A stretch of 64,000 bases of DNA from Alopecurus myosuroides (taxonomy: Eukaryota; Streptophyta; Magnoliopsida; Poales; Poaceae). Positions 22,684-35,825 of this stretch are shown here, one piece after another (within the stretch, counting starts at the first letter, position 1; every line of letters begins with the position of its first letter). The stretch lies in the NCBI GenBank assembly GCA_028641055.1, contig CM054057.1:324328941-324392940 (forward strand). Direction: 5' to 3'. A program made the translations under genes and the position numbers. A model generated the notes under the pieces. It saw nothing but the letters and a program-made list of their open reading frames with translations, was not told the DNA's origin and made no database searches.

Positions 22684-23720
22684 TGATGCAGCCCACCCAA
22701 TTCCACCAAGTGCAGCAATGACAAGATCACGAGAAAAGTCCATACATGACAAGGTGAACTCACTCCTATCGCTTCATGCTTTCGGTGACTTGGTGAATGG
22801 TGCGCTACCTCATGGAAATGCCCTTTGTGTACTCAGGTTTGACCCCACCACGGACCCCCAAGATGATTCCCAAGAAGCCGCGGAAGGTGACCAAGAAGAA
22901 CCAGCGTGAGAAGACGAAGGCAAGAAGCCCCAGGTGGCGGAGCCTCCGGTGAAACCACCGGAGCCTCCGCTCTGCTCCAGGCAGCGGAGCTTCCGGTGCC
23001 GCCTCCGCCCAAACCCCCTTCTGTGTGATAAGAGCGGAATCAACGCTAGAGCCTCCGGTGGTCAGACCCAGGAGCCCCACCGGAACCCCACCGGAGCCTC
23101 CGGATGAACCATCGGTACCTCCGGTGAAACCACTGGAGCCTCCGCTCCTACGCGGCCTGCGTGCCAACTTTCGGGCCTTTGACCCTTGTATTTCCTCCTC
23201 TCACCTACCCCCTTGGCACTAGGCTATAAATAGACTCCCCAATCTCAGATCTAGGGTTAGAGATGAAATTAGAACTTTGAGCTTTGCTCTTGTATCCCTC
23301 TTGTGAGGCTACTCCTATGGTGTGTACCTAGGACCGTATCAAGGCTACTCCTATGATGTTTATCTAGGATCGTATCAAGATTCATCCAACTACCTATCCT
23401 CTCCCCTTGGGATTCAGTTAGGAGTTTTCCAATCTTCCTCAACTAATCCTTGAGGTTCTGTTGGCGTGGTGGACCGGCCACGGGTGTGAAGCGGTTTTAA
23501 TCAAGGTGAGTTCAGTTGGATCGATCATCCCGTAGGTGGCCCACGGGGTTTAGTTGACGGGAGATTTGGGGTTCTTCGGTTCTTGCTATTTATCTCCCTC
23601 GTGTTGTCCCTCGATTCCTCATCTCGTGTTCTTTGTGTTCCTCGTGTTCTTCGCGCGTTCTTGTCGTTCTTCGTCGATTCGTGAAGATCGGGCCAACTAG
23701 GAGCTAACCCCTCCGCATCA
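22684..23720 (+). repeat. Gypsy Y 3' LTR
   Basis: 1037 bp with matched ends TGATGC...GCATCA, right after the PPT. It has a repeated CCGGAGCCTCCGGTGAAACC-type GC-rich motif (22930-23150) and a good TATA box (TATAAATAG, 23225-23233). No 5' partner is in the window. Confidence 0.8.
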
Positions 23721-24251
23721 TAATCGAAGCTATCCAAAAGTCCCATGAAGAGAAGCCATGGAGATGGAAAAAAAGGTAGACATAAATGGATGCCATGATA
23801 TGTTTAATGTTAAGAAAGTCTCAATCTTTCCAGGCTGACGGCAATTAAGTGTGTTACAACAACAATTTTATGTCTACTTTTTAACAGGACCAAGTATGCT
23901 ACAACAGTAGTTTTTTTCAGACCTGTGAATCTATCACCATCGTTTGTATTGAACAAATCATTTAAATTTTTGAATTCATTTATATGAGTTTTCGAATTTA
24001 TCCAAATATTCTTGCAAGAGCAATTTTGAAAAAAATTAGATGGCACCACCAGCCATGGGACCCACATGGCAGTATTTTGTGGGTCCCACACAAAAGTATT
24101 TTGTTTTCCCACACGTCAACATCCTCTAGGGCCAACACGTAAGCATCCTCTAGGGCCCACACGTTAGTATCGTAAAGGCCCCACATGTTAGAATATTGTG
24201 GACCCACGTCAACTTATGCCACTAATGTCTAGGCACGCTTCTATTCTTGTA
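23721..24251. mobile_element. CACTA transposon end fragment with short tandem motif
   Basis: It ends in TATTCTTGTAG (24242-24252), which is a CACTACAAGAATA terminus lacking its final TG. The last 170 bp repeat a unit of about 25 bp around CCACACGTNAGTATCNTCTAGGGC. It is cut by the LTR that starts at 24257. Confidence 0.5.
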
Positions 24252-24256
24252 GACAG

Positions 24257-25622
24257 TGTTGGGCCTCCAAGTGCAGAAGTTTGTAGAACAATAACAAGTT
24301 TCCCTTACGTGGATCACCCAAGGTTTATCGAACTCAGGGAGGAAGAGGTCAAAGGTATCCCTCTCAAGCAACCATGTAATTACGATACAAGAATTCTCTT
24401 GTGTCCCCAACACACCTAATACAATTTTCAATTGTATAGGTGAGATACTTAGGCGAAGATATAGTGAAATACAAGTAATATGGATGATTATAAGTAGTAA
24501 TTGCAATCTAAAATAAAAATGTCACCAAGCAAACATGTAACAGAACTAGTTCAAAATGGTGTTTCAATGCTTAGAAACAAGGCCTAGGGATCATACTTTC
24601 ACTAATGAACACTCACAACAATAATAACATAATTGAATGCATAAATATTATCTCTTCACTACGCTACTCCGAACCACTCTCCGGTTGGACAGCAAACACC
24701 AATCCATGCGTAGGGTTGTAACAGCACTCCTCAAGTTTATATTCCCTCTCTAGGGCGCCCCACGCTGTCACTATGAGAGCCCCAAATTAGTACTAAACAA
24801 ACGCCACAATTTCATAGGGTCATCCAACACAATATATAAATATCATGCTAAACCACACGGTACACACACTGTCACCTTTACACCGTGATCAAAGTGTTTA
24901 CGGAGATCTCATAACAAAACCACTTGAGTAGCATAACAGATGAAGAGTAACATCTACTTATTAAACTAGATTACAAAGCGCATGATCACATAAAGATCAC
25001 GCCATGGGAGAGAGAGATGACCGGTAGAGCCCTCATACCCGAGGGAGAACTACTCCCTCCTCATCATGGGAGACAACAATGGCGATGAAGATGGTGGTGG
25101 ATTAGATGGAGATGGATCCGGGGGCACTTTCCCCGTCCCGGCAGGGCGCCGGAATAGAGATTTCTGTCCCCCGAAACTTGTCGGCGGCGACGACGGAGCT
25201 ATGGAACTTTTCGCGGAAGGAGGCCGATATATTTAGGGTTTATGCATCGGGGGGAATAAATAGGCGAAAGGACGATGTCGATGGGTAGCCAGGGGCACAC
25301 CTCATGGTGGCGAGGCCAGGGGCGCACCGCCCTATAGTGTGGCCTCTCCGTGCCTCCCCTCCGGGTCTCTTAGGGACTCCGTGGAACTTTCGGAAATTCT
25401 AAAGCTTCTGGGCTTCAAATTTTTCAATTCCGACAATATTTCCAGAACAACTTTTCTAAAACTAAAAACAGAAGAAAACAGGAACCGGCTCTGTGGCATC
25501 TTGTCAATAGGTTAGTCCCAGGAAATCGATAAAAATGGCATAAAGTGTAAAGAAAACATGTAGCATATGGCATGAAAATTACATAGAACATCATAAATTA
25601 AAGATACGTTTATGACGTATCA
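24257..25622 (-). repeat. LTR-like repeat, TGTTGGGCC...GACGTATCA
   Basis: 1366 bp with TG...CA ends. It contains a GC-rich island near 25010-25390 and a stretch (24990-25622) related to 39890-40419. It looks like a solo LTR of a common Triticeae family, probably transcribed on the minus strand (start TGATACGTC). The flanking five bases differ (GACAG left, GCCAT right), so rearrangement after insertion is likely. Confidence 0.55.
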
Positions 25623-26017
25623 GCCATGTCTGCACATAATGGACCCACATTACAACAACCTCGTCAACATCCATGTCAACCGCCATGTCGAAATCCACAT
25701 GAGAAGCCATATGTAATTAGCCATGTCAACAGCCATGTAAACAACCACCTCGGCATCATTGACATGTGTACGTGTATTGCATGGCAAAATCATCCCGTCA
25801 TGCAATTCTCGTAATACATGACGAAATTATAGGCGCCACACATTACTGATAATCCACGACGATTAAGTGCAAACCGTCGTTAGTTTTGAATCTATGACAA
25901 AGATTCCATGACGGTGGTCATGATGCCACAATTCCGTCAACAACCACTAATCCATGACGTATATTGACAACCCTTGATGTAATTTTTTTGTGACTAAAAA
26001 TCCCAAACGTTGTAGTG
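25623..26017. mobile_element. CACTA transposon end, copy 2
   Basis: Same fragment as 18803-19197, ending in GTTGTAGTG at 26017, with the same GCCATGT subterminal repeats. Confidence 0.7.
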
Positions 26018-26566
26018 ATAGTATAGACAAGTTTGTACCATCTCTAATGCTTATATATTTTCCATTTCCACCTTGTGTGTAATTATATTTGTTCTATCCT
26101 CCTATTAATCCTTTTCACATGTGAATCTCCGACCAATGCCCCTCCGAAGAGGGTTCGCAAGTATGCTCTTCAGACTTATGAGGATGGTAATCTTGTTGAT
26201 GAGCAGGTATTGAGTCAGTGCAACCATGAGGCCTTGAGGAATGTCAAAGTTCCTGTTGATCCCAAAAAGAAAGGCAAAGGCAAGAGGGATAACTACAAAG
26301 AAGATGTGGACGACATTGATTATGCAGCTATGAGACAACGTTATTTGTTCATCAACGAAGATAAAGAAGAAGGTATACAGAATGCTAATTTCTGGTGCAT
26401 GAATCAGAAGCATGTTTATGATGACATATATCAGGCTTTTGAGCATCATGTGCATCCCATGAACCCCATCAATATGGCTCTTCTTCATGGCAAAAAGGAA
26501 TTTGCTGAGGCTGTGGAGGTTACTAGGGAGATGGGACTCCACCATCTCATGGGGCTCCAATGCCAC
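26018..26566 (+). pseudogene. TE-associated exon, interrupted by gypsy X (copy 2)
   Basis: Uninterrupted here from the probable acceptor at about 26122 to LMGLQCH at 26566 (about 148 codons). It contains KKKGKGKRDNYKEDVDDIDY and NFWCMNQKHVYDDIYQAFEH. It is acidic and lysine-rich at first, then contains aromatic helices. The gypsy X LTR truncates it. Function unknown; it is likely part of a transposon gene. Confidence 0.45.
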
Positions 26567-27007
26567 TAACGTGGGGGGTACCCGAGAGGCCCTCCACTAT
26601 GAGGGTACCGGGTACAATCTATTAAGGGTTTCCCTGGTAGGCTCTCCGAGCGACTACGTGAAGGTCCCCGAAGAATCAGTTTGCAACGGAAGGAATGACT
26701 TAAGTAATAAGAATAGGGAAGAATAAAAACCGACTCAGAATCAGGTTCCAACTCATGTACGACCCCTGGGACCCGACTACCTATATAAAGCACAGGAGGG
26801 GGTCATGAACGGGACAGATAATGCTAGATTTAGAGCTAGATGAGATTCAGTCTATGAATAGCACCCCGGAAATTGACACCTTTGATCTCATCGAAGTAAA
26901 TCCGGCGAGCAGTAACTCGTCAAGTCAAATAGTCCACCAGCACCTTCTTCCTCCACAAAACCCCGGGTCCTTAACCATGGTAAATGTTAAGTTTACCCCC
27001 CTCGGCA
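26567..27007 (+). repeat. Gypsy X 5' LTR, copy 2
   Basis: 441 bp, equal in length to copy 1, followed by the TTGGCGCC PBS at 27008. The first bases read TAACGTGG instead of TGATGTGG. A TATA box lies at 26781-26790. Confidence 0.75.
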
Positions 27008-30000
27008 TTGGCGCCGTCTATGGGGATCCTGGGCACTTGATTCGTGGCTCCTTCGACCTCATCTTCAACAGACTACGACTTAGCAATCTGGCGGATTCAA
27101 TCCGCTTCGGGTCAATCGACTTCACCAAGAACTCGCCAGCATCACGAACAGTATTCGACTACCTCGGTACGAGTATAGATCTGAAGATCGGAAACCTGAA
27201 CTTTCGCGCAGGACACGCGGGGGTAATATGCCTGGAAGTTTCCATTCGACTCCGACCAGAAGAAGTGATCGTACCAGAACTTCCGCTGCTATCACTCGAA
27301 GAAGAAAGCCCCAAGTACTCTTAACCGTCCAAACCCTATGTACACTTCGTCGCAATGGTAAGACTCTCTGATTCATCATCCTCAGGAAAGCAACGAAGGA
27401 GAGGAGGAGACCGACGGGCCTAAAGCTACCAACATGACCGACGCAAGAGCGGTTGAGGAAGACGGAATTGACAATGAAACCGACGAGGACCCAACAAAAT
27501 CTCCCCCACCCGAGGACGAGGACTCAAAGGATGACGATGGCAAACTCGGAGAACTCCCTTCACCCTCCAACTATGGATCTGCGACTAAAGGCAAAAGGGG
27601 TAAAACAGGACGCCCCCAACTGTTCGTGCCAAAAGAGATTATGGGACTAGTCACCTCATTGGTTGAGCAGGACCTCCCTCTCACAATGGATGCCACACGA
27701 GAAGAGCGGATGGCTCATAACTGGAAACTATCTCAGCATAGAAAGAAGTTGAGAAAGATGTACAAAGAGTTAGACGACACGAGTCTCCCGGAGATGCACT
27801 CAACATGAGGATCGGGCAGCGAGCTGCAGGAACCACCCGCTCCCAATCGACGATCACGAACCATGGACATGTCGACTAACCATATGAGGGGTACCCAAAA
27901 ATTGCTCGACCTTGATCAGGACCTAGAAGAACCCAAAACTACAGAAAATCTGGCACCAAGAACGCCTTCGGAAAGGCTTCTGAAGGTCCAGACGTACCTA
28001 ATGCCTTTTAAACCATCGTCGGGTGATCCCTGCGGAGAAATACACAAGGAGATGCTACGGGGCCTCAGCATGGCAAGCGCACAGCTAAAAGAAAAACCCG
28101 CCCCGCGAGTGGAAGCACCCATGAAACCGCTAAAGGAAAGAGCCAAAGCCACCCTGGCGACACACCAAGAAGAAGTTCCGAAAAAATTGCGCGACCGGAT
28201 CACGCAGAATAAGGTGGAGATGTTGCAAAGAGAAAGGGCAATAGAGACGCCACCTCCAAGGGAAGCTAGAACCCGAGTCAAGATCCCGAAGTACGATTCA
28301 ACCAACTCGGGCAATGAGGAGCTCTGCGGTCCCCCTTGTTTCACTCGAGAAATTCGCAAGGCTAGAAAGACGAGACGATTCAAGCTAACAAGCGAAACGC
28401 CCAAGTACAACGATAATCAGGAACCCCAAGGCGTGGCTATATGATTACCTAACAGTTGTGTGGCTCCAGAAGGGGAGCAAGGTAACAACAATGTAGTACA
28501 TACAAATACTGCTGGTAGGAGCGGCAAGAAACTGGCTGAAAAGTCGGTCCAACAACAAATACAGGTTCTGGGAAGAATTCAAGTACGATTTTGTCCAAAA
28601 CTTCAGATCCACATCCAACCGACCAGTAACAGTCGGGTAGCCAAAGTCTTCCAGGCAAAGATCAGATGAGAACATTTGTGAGTACATACAAAGGTGGACC
28701 GCATTGAAAATAGTGCAGAGGAAATCTTGGACAAAACGACAATCGAGAACTTCAAAGACGGACTTCCCCGAATAGACCTAAGGGAGTACATCAACCGGAT
28801 TCGAGTAAAAACTATGCGTAAACTCATGGAAGTAGCAAACAGCTGGGTAGAAGGTGAAGAATCAGCATGCAACACCCACCTACCCTCACCCGAGGAGGAT
28901 CTCATGGAAACCTCCTATGCTCACAAAGGAAATAGAAGGTACAACAATGACAGAAACAGAAGAGGGAAGAGAAATAATCGGGTGTTCGACGAAGTAGAAC
29001 CCAAATTAGTCACTGCGGAGTTTTCGGGCAGTCGCAACAATGATTACCACCGTCAAGGAGCAGAACAACCGCGCGAACAGGAGCATGATCGGAGGCAAGA
29101 ACAGAAACACGGGTGGTAGGCACAGAAAATCAGGACAGATGGGTTACCGCCCATGTCAATCAAGCAGTAACTCGACGGGCCGTGCCCAAATCACATGTAA
29201 AATGATGACAATGGAATACCCAGATCCAATCACAAATTGAAGGTCTGTCGCAGATTCAACTTACTCATGGAAGCATCTTTGAGGAAGAAGAAGGAAGCAC
29301 ACCAGGCAGGATTCTCAGTTGTTCCAGGAGCACTTGCGATAGGTACGCCACCACCTCCCCCGGTACCAGCAGTCGCCCAGCCTCAAAAACAACCTCCAGC
29401 GCAAGGAGCACCCAGAGAACATCAAAGTCGCAACAGTGCACCAACAATATATGGTGGGTTACCCGGAGGAAGACAGAAACCGGAGCCAAAATGAAAAATA
29501 TACACAATACAGAAAGGTGCCCCATCCAAAAGAAGCCAAAACCTCATCACTAGGCAAGTGAATCTGGAAGAAATATCACCCCCTGCAATGCCTGAGTTCC
29601 TAGATTTGTCCAACGAATACATCACCTTCTCTAGAGCCGACCATCCGCTTCGAGTCCCCTTCCCATGAAAGGCAGCATTGGTACTCGAAGCGCAAATCGA
29701 AGGCTACGAACTAAATCAAGTGTTCATGGACAGAGGAAGCGGCATCAACATCATCTACACATAGACCCCAAAGGAAATGAATATACCGATAAGCAACCTG
29801 AAGCAATCAGAAAACACAATCCACGGCATCATGCCACGCAAAGCAGTAAAACCTTTGGGTACAGTAGCACTCAAGGTGATCTTTAGAGAACGAGACAACT
29901 ACAGGAAAGAAAAACTCAAGTTTTAAGTAGTCGACTAGCCATCACAGTACAAGGCGATACTCGGGAGAATAACATTTGTGAGGTTCATGGAAGTACCCCA

Positions 30001-30237
30001 CTACGCACACCTGATAATCAAAATGACAGGGCCTAAATAAGTAATCACAGTGTGCGGAAACTACAAAAAATCCGACAGTTGTAACGTCGAGTTCCATAAA
30101 ATATCACAGTCGTTCGGAATGCAGCAGGAACTAGAAGATATAGCAGCCATGACTGATCACATGATCCTTCCCCTGACAAAGAAAACAGCACCCGAGATGG
30201 AGTTCGACGTGAAAAAAGACACAATGGAACATCAAGT
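27008..30237 (+). pseudogene. Gypsy X gag and protease, copy 2
   Basis: Gag pieces lie at 27434-27808, 27863-28444 and 28680-29119, the last containing MRKLMEVANSW and SPEEDLMETSYAHKG. A proline-rich linker spans 29340-29494. Protease-like sequence runs from about 29540 to 30237: EFLDLSNEYITFSRADHPL, then FMDRGSGINIIY where the family has D-(G/T)-G/S, then SQYKAILGRITFVRFM. Several stops and shifts break it. The frame continues after the solo LTR at 34797. The element would have had RNase H and integrase, which are missing. Confidence 0.75.
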
Positions 30238-31507
30238 TGTAGCATCCCAACTTTTAATAAAGATGGAATACCTGTGTTATTGTGCTAGTCCTGGATCAAT
30301 TGCTAGCACCACAGTACAAAATGAAATATCATGCAAATGCATCAAATTCTATTACATTGCATGATCCAGTCTTTAAAAAATAGGATTACAACTTGCATAG
30401 TCTTAGAAGACTAGCAGAAAACAAAGATATACAACGAAAACATAGTACAACATTGAGCCCATCTTCTACATGTGCCACAGGCAAAACATGTTGGCGATAG
30501 TCTCGAGATCCTAAACGAAATCCTCACTCGTCTTCAGAAACATCTGCACTATGGAATATGCAGCCACAAGGGAGTCAATACAATTTAATGAATTGGCAAG
30601 TAACACTATGGTGGATATAAATTGCAATACTAATACTACATGCTTATTTGGCTGAGTGGAGTTTGTGGCTAAGTTTTGCATAAAGCAAGTTTTCTCCTAT
30701 CACTTCTGTAAAACAAACTTTCTTTCAAAAGGGTGGCATCATTGGATTGAAATCCAAGCACCACAACTATTATTCACTTGGTCAAAATTTTACTTATTGA
30801 AATTGATGATGAGATTCTTTCGTAATTCCTTGTCCAACTGCTCATAGTTGTCCATAACCGAGGACACGGCTAAGATCTTAGTTTCTAACTCTGCAGAGGT
30901 TGTGCACTTCACCCTTTGTCTTCAATTAGCCCAAACATCCTATACACCCGGAGTGCATCATGGAAAGGAGAGAATTGAGACGAGATATTTTGGAAGAAGA
31001 AATTCAACCCACCGGCAAGACCCGTTCCACCTATAATTATGCTACATCTGCTTGTCAAGCCTGGGCTGAACCCTCAAAACTTAATTGATCAAGACAGAGC
31101 CCATATTGTCAAAAGGCTGCACGGGAAGCTACTAGATTTAGAGGGACATTGTAATCTCTTTGTTCCTGGGTGGCCATCCGCAAGTGACAACCTCAAGTGG
31201 AATAACCCTTAGACAAGGGCCCTGAGGCAACACTCAACATAAACCAATCTTACCACTTCCACCCAGGTGGTTCATTCATTAGTTATACTTAGAATTTTTC
31301 CTCAACATCTAGTAAAACAAATTTTGTAGCATGGCTAAGCATCTAATAAGTACCAAGGCATCAAAATAACAAGGTATAAGGATGGATACACACTACTAGG
31401 ATATAGCATAGCATAATATAACTTATTAAAATTTCCTATCATGCATACTACTCAAAATCAACTAATGCATATAGAAAATAATGGGTAGTTGATGGTGTGT
31501 TACTTGC

Positions 31508-33671
31508 CTTGTTGGAGTTGGTGAAGAATTCACACTCTCTTCACAAAAGATCGTTGCTCTCCGTACAATCTATTCAGTGAAAACACAATAACAAAATAAA
31601 CAAGCATACTAGCAAATAAACACATAAGTGAAGAAAACAAACAGATCAATTAACATAACAATGGGGTTGAACCAAGTTGGCTAGGGCAAGGTCAAGATTT
31701 GAGTTTTGAAAGATTCATTCTCTAATGGCATCACACTTGTTAAGGAGTTTTCTAAGAATTCCCTATGGATGTATTTGTAGTGATCAAACTTTATTGAAAA
31801 CATATCTAAGAAGTTCCAAGAGTTCACCAAGGTGATCTCACTATTTTAACTAAAGTAACACAATACAAAGTGTAACCCTTAGTTGTTTTCATCAAAACAT
31901 TTGAGTGATCTAAGTTAGTCCTTCCATTTTGGTTTAGGCTAGGTCTAGGTTCAACTAACTTCATAACAAAGGAGATAACAATTTAAAGTCTTGGGATTTT
32001 CCATTTGGTTCAAGGGTTGGACAAAAACAACTTAATTATCTTCATAGTGTGGATTGCTCCAAGTCTTCACATGCTTGTCTTCTTGAAGATCATCTTCATG
32101 CTTCTATTGTAGTCTTGTTCCTTGGATGGATTCTTCCCTTGGTCTTTATAGATTCTTCATGGCTTTCACTTCACTAATTAGTTTGGGTATGGGATGGGCA
32201 CAATACCACTAAGTCAAATAGAAAAAGAAAGAAAATAGGAAGAAAGATAGAAATAGAGAGGAAGATGTTTTCTCCTTGATTCCTTCGTACACTTGAGTTG
32301 CTTCTAGTTGTGGAGTCCAAGTCTTTTCTTCAAAATTTCTTCATTGATCTTCCTTGTAGCTCTTCATGTTGCCACCAAGTTAAAAATGCAGTTTTCTTCT
32401 TGTGCTTGGGTCTTGATCTCTATTTTGTTAACTTGATGATTTCTTGAAGCACGAGAGGGGGAGTGGAGGAGTAGATAGAAAACTAAGGTTCACTACTTGG
32501 TATTATATGTGATTGACACACACTAGGGACTTGGTCTTGGCTCCAAAATAGCCATAAAAACAAAGGTAACAAGGATAGAAACAAAATCTAAGACATAAAC
32601 AACTAGGTGGACTACTATGATGGATGTTTGGCTAAAATTACATGGTCATGGTCCAAGGGTGACCAAAAGGGTTAGGCAATAATGTCTCTGGTTCAAGGTT
32701 ACCAAATGGAGCATTTTTTTCTTAAGGGAACATATTCTAATTATTTCTAGAATTAATTCTATGTCAAAAATACTCAAATAGCAACTTAATTCTAAATTCA
32801 ATTTTAATTTGATCAAAAATTATTTTGGGACAGAGGGTATGAAAGTACACATCCTAAGATTTCCAAATATATTTTATTTGAAATTTTTGGATTTGTAGAA
32901 TTTGAATTATGCCAAAATTTCTCAAAAAAGCATATTTAAATTTGAACCAATTTAGGGTTGTCAAATTTGAATATGAACATTGCTCAAAGATTCTACACAT
33001 TGTTCTGATTCCAAAAAGTCCAAGTTTGCTAAATTTGGCCTTATGGTTAAAAAGATATGTTGTTTCTTAGTTCTAGGGACTATTCTGCAATTTTACAATT
33101 TTATTTTTATTCGGAAATAAAACCAGAGACAGGCTGGGCCGAAAAGGTCTTATCTGTTGCGCCAGGCGACGGTTAGGGACTGGGCTTGGGCCGGTTTCAC
33201 GCTGCGCCGAGCGGTGGATAAGCTATCGGCGCGCGCCTGAGTGGGCGCACACGTGGCTCCTTCTAATTGATCGGTACCGGTTCGTTTAAGTGATCAACTG
33301 TGAGCCGCTCGATTTAGATCTAAGGGCTAGGGTTATACCTTGTCAGTGAGGTGGCCGAATATGAAGAGGACAGCGGCGCTCCGGTGGCGTGAGGCTCGAA
33401 TCTCGACGGCGGCGACGTTGGAGAGGGTCCTAGGGGCTCGAGGAAGCCACCACGGGGATCGGCGCATCATGGCGGACTCGTCGGTGGCCACGGCACATGC
33501 TCGCGCTTCCAGGAATGATGGCGCAACACGGACGGTGCATCGACGAGCTCCGGCGAGCCTCGAATGGATGTCGTGGCCGTTCCTGTGTGGTGAAAAACGA
33601 GGAAAAGGATCAGGGGGACGCGCGTGAAAGAGGGGGAGGCTAGGGACCAAGAAAGGGCGACGGGAACTCAC
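31508..33671 (-). other. Predicted leader intron inside the solo LTR
   Basis: On the minus strand, GCCGCCATC|GTGAGT (donor at 33671) opens an AT-rich stretch. TTCACTGAATAG (AG at 31571-31570) then opens a 62-nt segment that ends AACAAG|GCAAGT at 31508/31507. Confidence 0.35.
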
Positions 33672-33790
33672 GATGGCGGCCGAAATCTGTAAAATACGGC
33701 GGCGGCAGTGCGGTGCTCCGTTGATGAATTCCGACGGCCTCGGGGCTCAAATCGAAAGGGAGAAATGGGGAAAGACGAGTCCGAGGAGGG

Positions 33791-33797
33791 CTTTAAC
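33791..33797 (-). promoter_or_regulatory. TATA-like box in the solo LTR island
   Basis: GTTAAAGCCC on the minus strand, 120 nt upstream of the GTGAGT donor at 33671. The wording matches the TAAAGCCC boxes of the LTRs at 5472-11764 and 56487-61181. Confidence 0.35.
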
Positions 33798-34796
33798 GGG
33801 GAGCAGACGGGGCATCAATTGGTGGTCTTAATGGAGAGTAATCGGGGGGCGGAAATTCGGGAGGAAACGGCCAAAGGTTTCCTTGTTTGTTGAAGACGAT
33901 GATGGCGTCATTGATGACGTTATCAATGTTTTTTTTAATTCATGTTTTCTTATTTCATTAATAACTTATGTTTTCTCTATCAATTAATGTCAAATAAATT
34001 TATAAATTTCTGTAATATTAATATCTTTCAACCCATATAATTTTTCTAAACTTTTCAATATGTTTTTATTTTTGAATTTGGAATTTGAATAATTTCCTAA
34101 TAGTTGCTTAATGTTATTTCCAATAATATAAAATAATAAAATGTAAACTTAGCCAACCAAAATTTTAGTGACATTCTATTAGTGGAATATTATTTTTGAA
34201 GATCTTTACCACTTATTTCCATATTTCATATTTTTAAGATATAATTTATTTATTAATAGCAACTAATGCCTTTTTTAAAAAAAAATAATAATTAGTAAAG
34301 TGGCTTTATAAAATTTAGAGTAAAACCACAAGTTATAATATTATTTTCAGTGCCCTCTTTTATGTTATTTTCAAAGCAATGCATTTTATTTTCACACCTT
34401 TATGTTTTAAAACTTGGAATAACAATTAAAAGTTATTGTTAAATGTTTTATTCTTATCAAATTTTTTTTAGGCTTAGAACTTTATTGTGGGTTATAAATC
34501 CTTTATTTTTGTTGTCATAAAATATCTTCTAAGTAATATTGGAGTTTTAAACCTTTTAGGTAAAGGTTTTTTAATAAAAAGATATTCCCTTTATATAATG
34601 AAACTTTTTTTAAATAAGGTTTTAGGGTTTTGGGAACAGGGGCATAACTGGATTGGTAATTTTAGTTTCATTGAATTATGTATTGATTCCTTTTGTTTCT
34701 TGCTTCTCATTTGATTTTTGGTGACTTGCATAACATGAAAACAAAAAAATTCAAAGTTTTGTGATATTTGCATTTTCCAAAAATCAGGATGTTACA

Positions 34797-35825
34797 CAAG
34801 TCCACCATACTGATCCAGGAAAGACATTTGTCGTGTCAAACTTGCTCCCTATCGCATAGGTAACCGTGCTCGTCGATTTCTCCATGAGAACTAGAAAATC
34901 TTCGCATGGGCCCCAACGGACATGCCAGGAGTACCCAGGAAATTTGTCGAGCACTCACTGGCAATCTACAAGGATGCAAAGCCAATTCAGCAATCCACTC
35001 TCCGCTTCTCGGAGCTGAAGCAAAGGACAATAGGAGAGGATTTAAACAGGTTACTGGAGCTTCAAAAAAAATCTTTCCGGGTTAATTTCCTCAGTTTTCG
35101 CTCGCAGCAAAATTCATCCGAGAGATCATTGACACGTCATTCAACACACACTGCCATAAAGACTGGTTCCCTTTACCGCATCGACCGGATCATTGACTTG
35201 ACTGCATGTTGTGAGAGGCTCTCCTTCCTCGATGCATATTCAGGCTACAACCAGATCTTCATGAAGCGAGAAGACGAAGAAAAAAACAGCGTTCATCACC
35301 CCATTTGGCGTATAGTGCTACACCACGATGCCTTTCGGGTTGAAAAATGTGGGTGCCAGGTACCAACGCATGATGCAGAATTGTCTAAAAGCGCAGATTG
35401 GCAGAAATGCGCAGGTATATGTAGATTATATCATGGTCAAGTCGAACAAGACAGAAACCCTTATAGACGACCTTCGAGAAACATTTGCAGCACTCGAAAA
35501 GTACCAGATCAATATGAAACCGAAGAAGTGCGCGTTTGGAGTATATCAAGGAGATTACTCGGGTATCCTTTGTCCGCCAGAGGCATCGAAGCTAACCTAG
35601 TAAAAATCAAAGCTATCCTGTCAATGAAGGAACCAGTAAACGTCAAGGGAGTACAAAAACTCGTAGGAAGAATTGCAGCACTCTGGAAACTCATAGCAAA
35701 TCTTGAAGAGAAAGCACTCCCCTTCTACAAACTACTGAAGAAGTCAGACAAGTTCAAGTGGACACCCGAAGCTGAGGAAGCCTTCTGTGCCCTTAAGCGA
35801 ACTTTGTCGACTCCACTCGTGCGAG
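34797..35825 (+). pseudogene. Gypsy X reverse transcriptase region, copy 2
   Basis: It resumes the reading broken at 30237 and runs through PGVPRKFVEHSLAIYKDAKP into reverse transcriptase: LSFLDAYSGYNQIFMKRED, MPFGLKNVGARYQRMMQ and YVDYIMVKS. The YxDD catalytic pair is reduced to Y-V-D-Y. The pieces are spread over two frames (34922 and 35328 starts). RNase H begins (FKWTPEAEEAFCALKRTL) and is cut at about 35825. The element cannot be active. Confidence 0.8.

Larger units (their letters stand above)
25585..28679. repeat. 3.1 kb direct duplication, copy 2
   Basis: Partner of 18765-21848. Here both flanks look native: the left end lies inside the LTR at 24257-25622 and the right end continues into the gag of gypsy X. 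This is therefore the likely source copy. Confidence 0.85.
30238..34796 (-). mobile_element. 4.56 kb solo LTR inserted in gypsy X
   Basis: The ends are TGTAGCATCC (plus, left) and GGATGTTACA (right), which on the minus strand give TGTAACATCC...GGATGCTACA. The five bases CAAGT flank it on both sides (30233-30237 and 34797-34801), a perfect gypsy-type target duplication. No PBS, PPT or protein lies inside, so it is a solo LTR left by recombination. On the minus strand the order is a short AT-rich arm (34796-33900), a GC-rich island (33900-33130), then a long AT-rich arm. Confidence 0.9.

Noticed and set aside
24257..25622. Considered as an LTR inserted within a single CACTA element
   Set aside because: Both flanking CACTA pieces are right-hand ends from different families (CTTGTAG and TTGTAGTG), so they are not two halves of one element.
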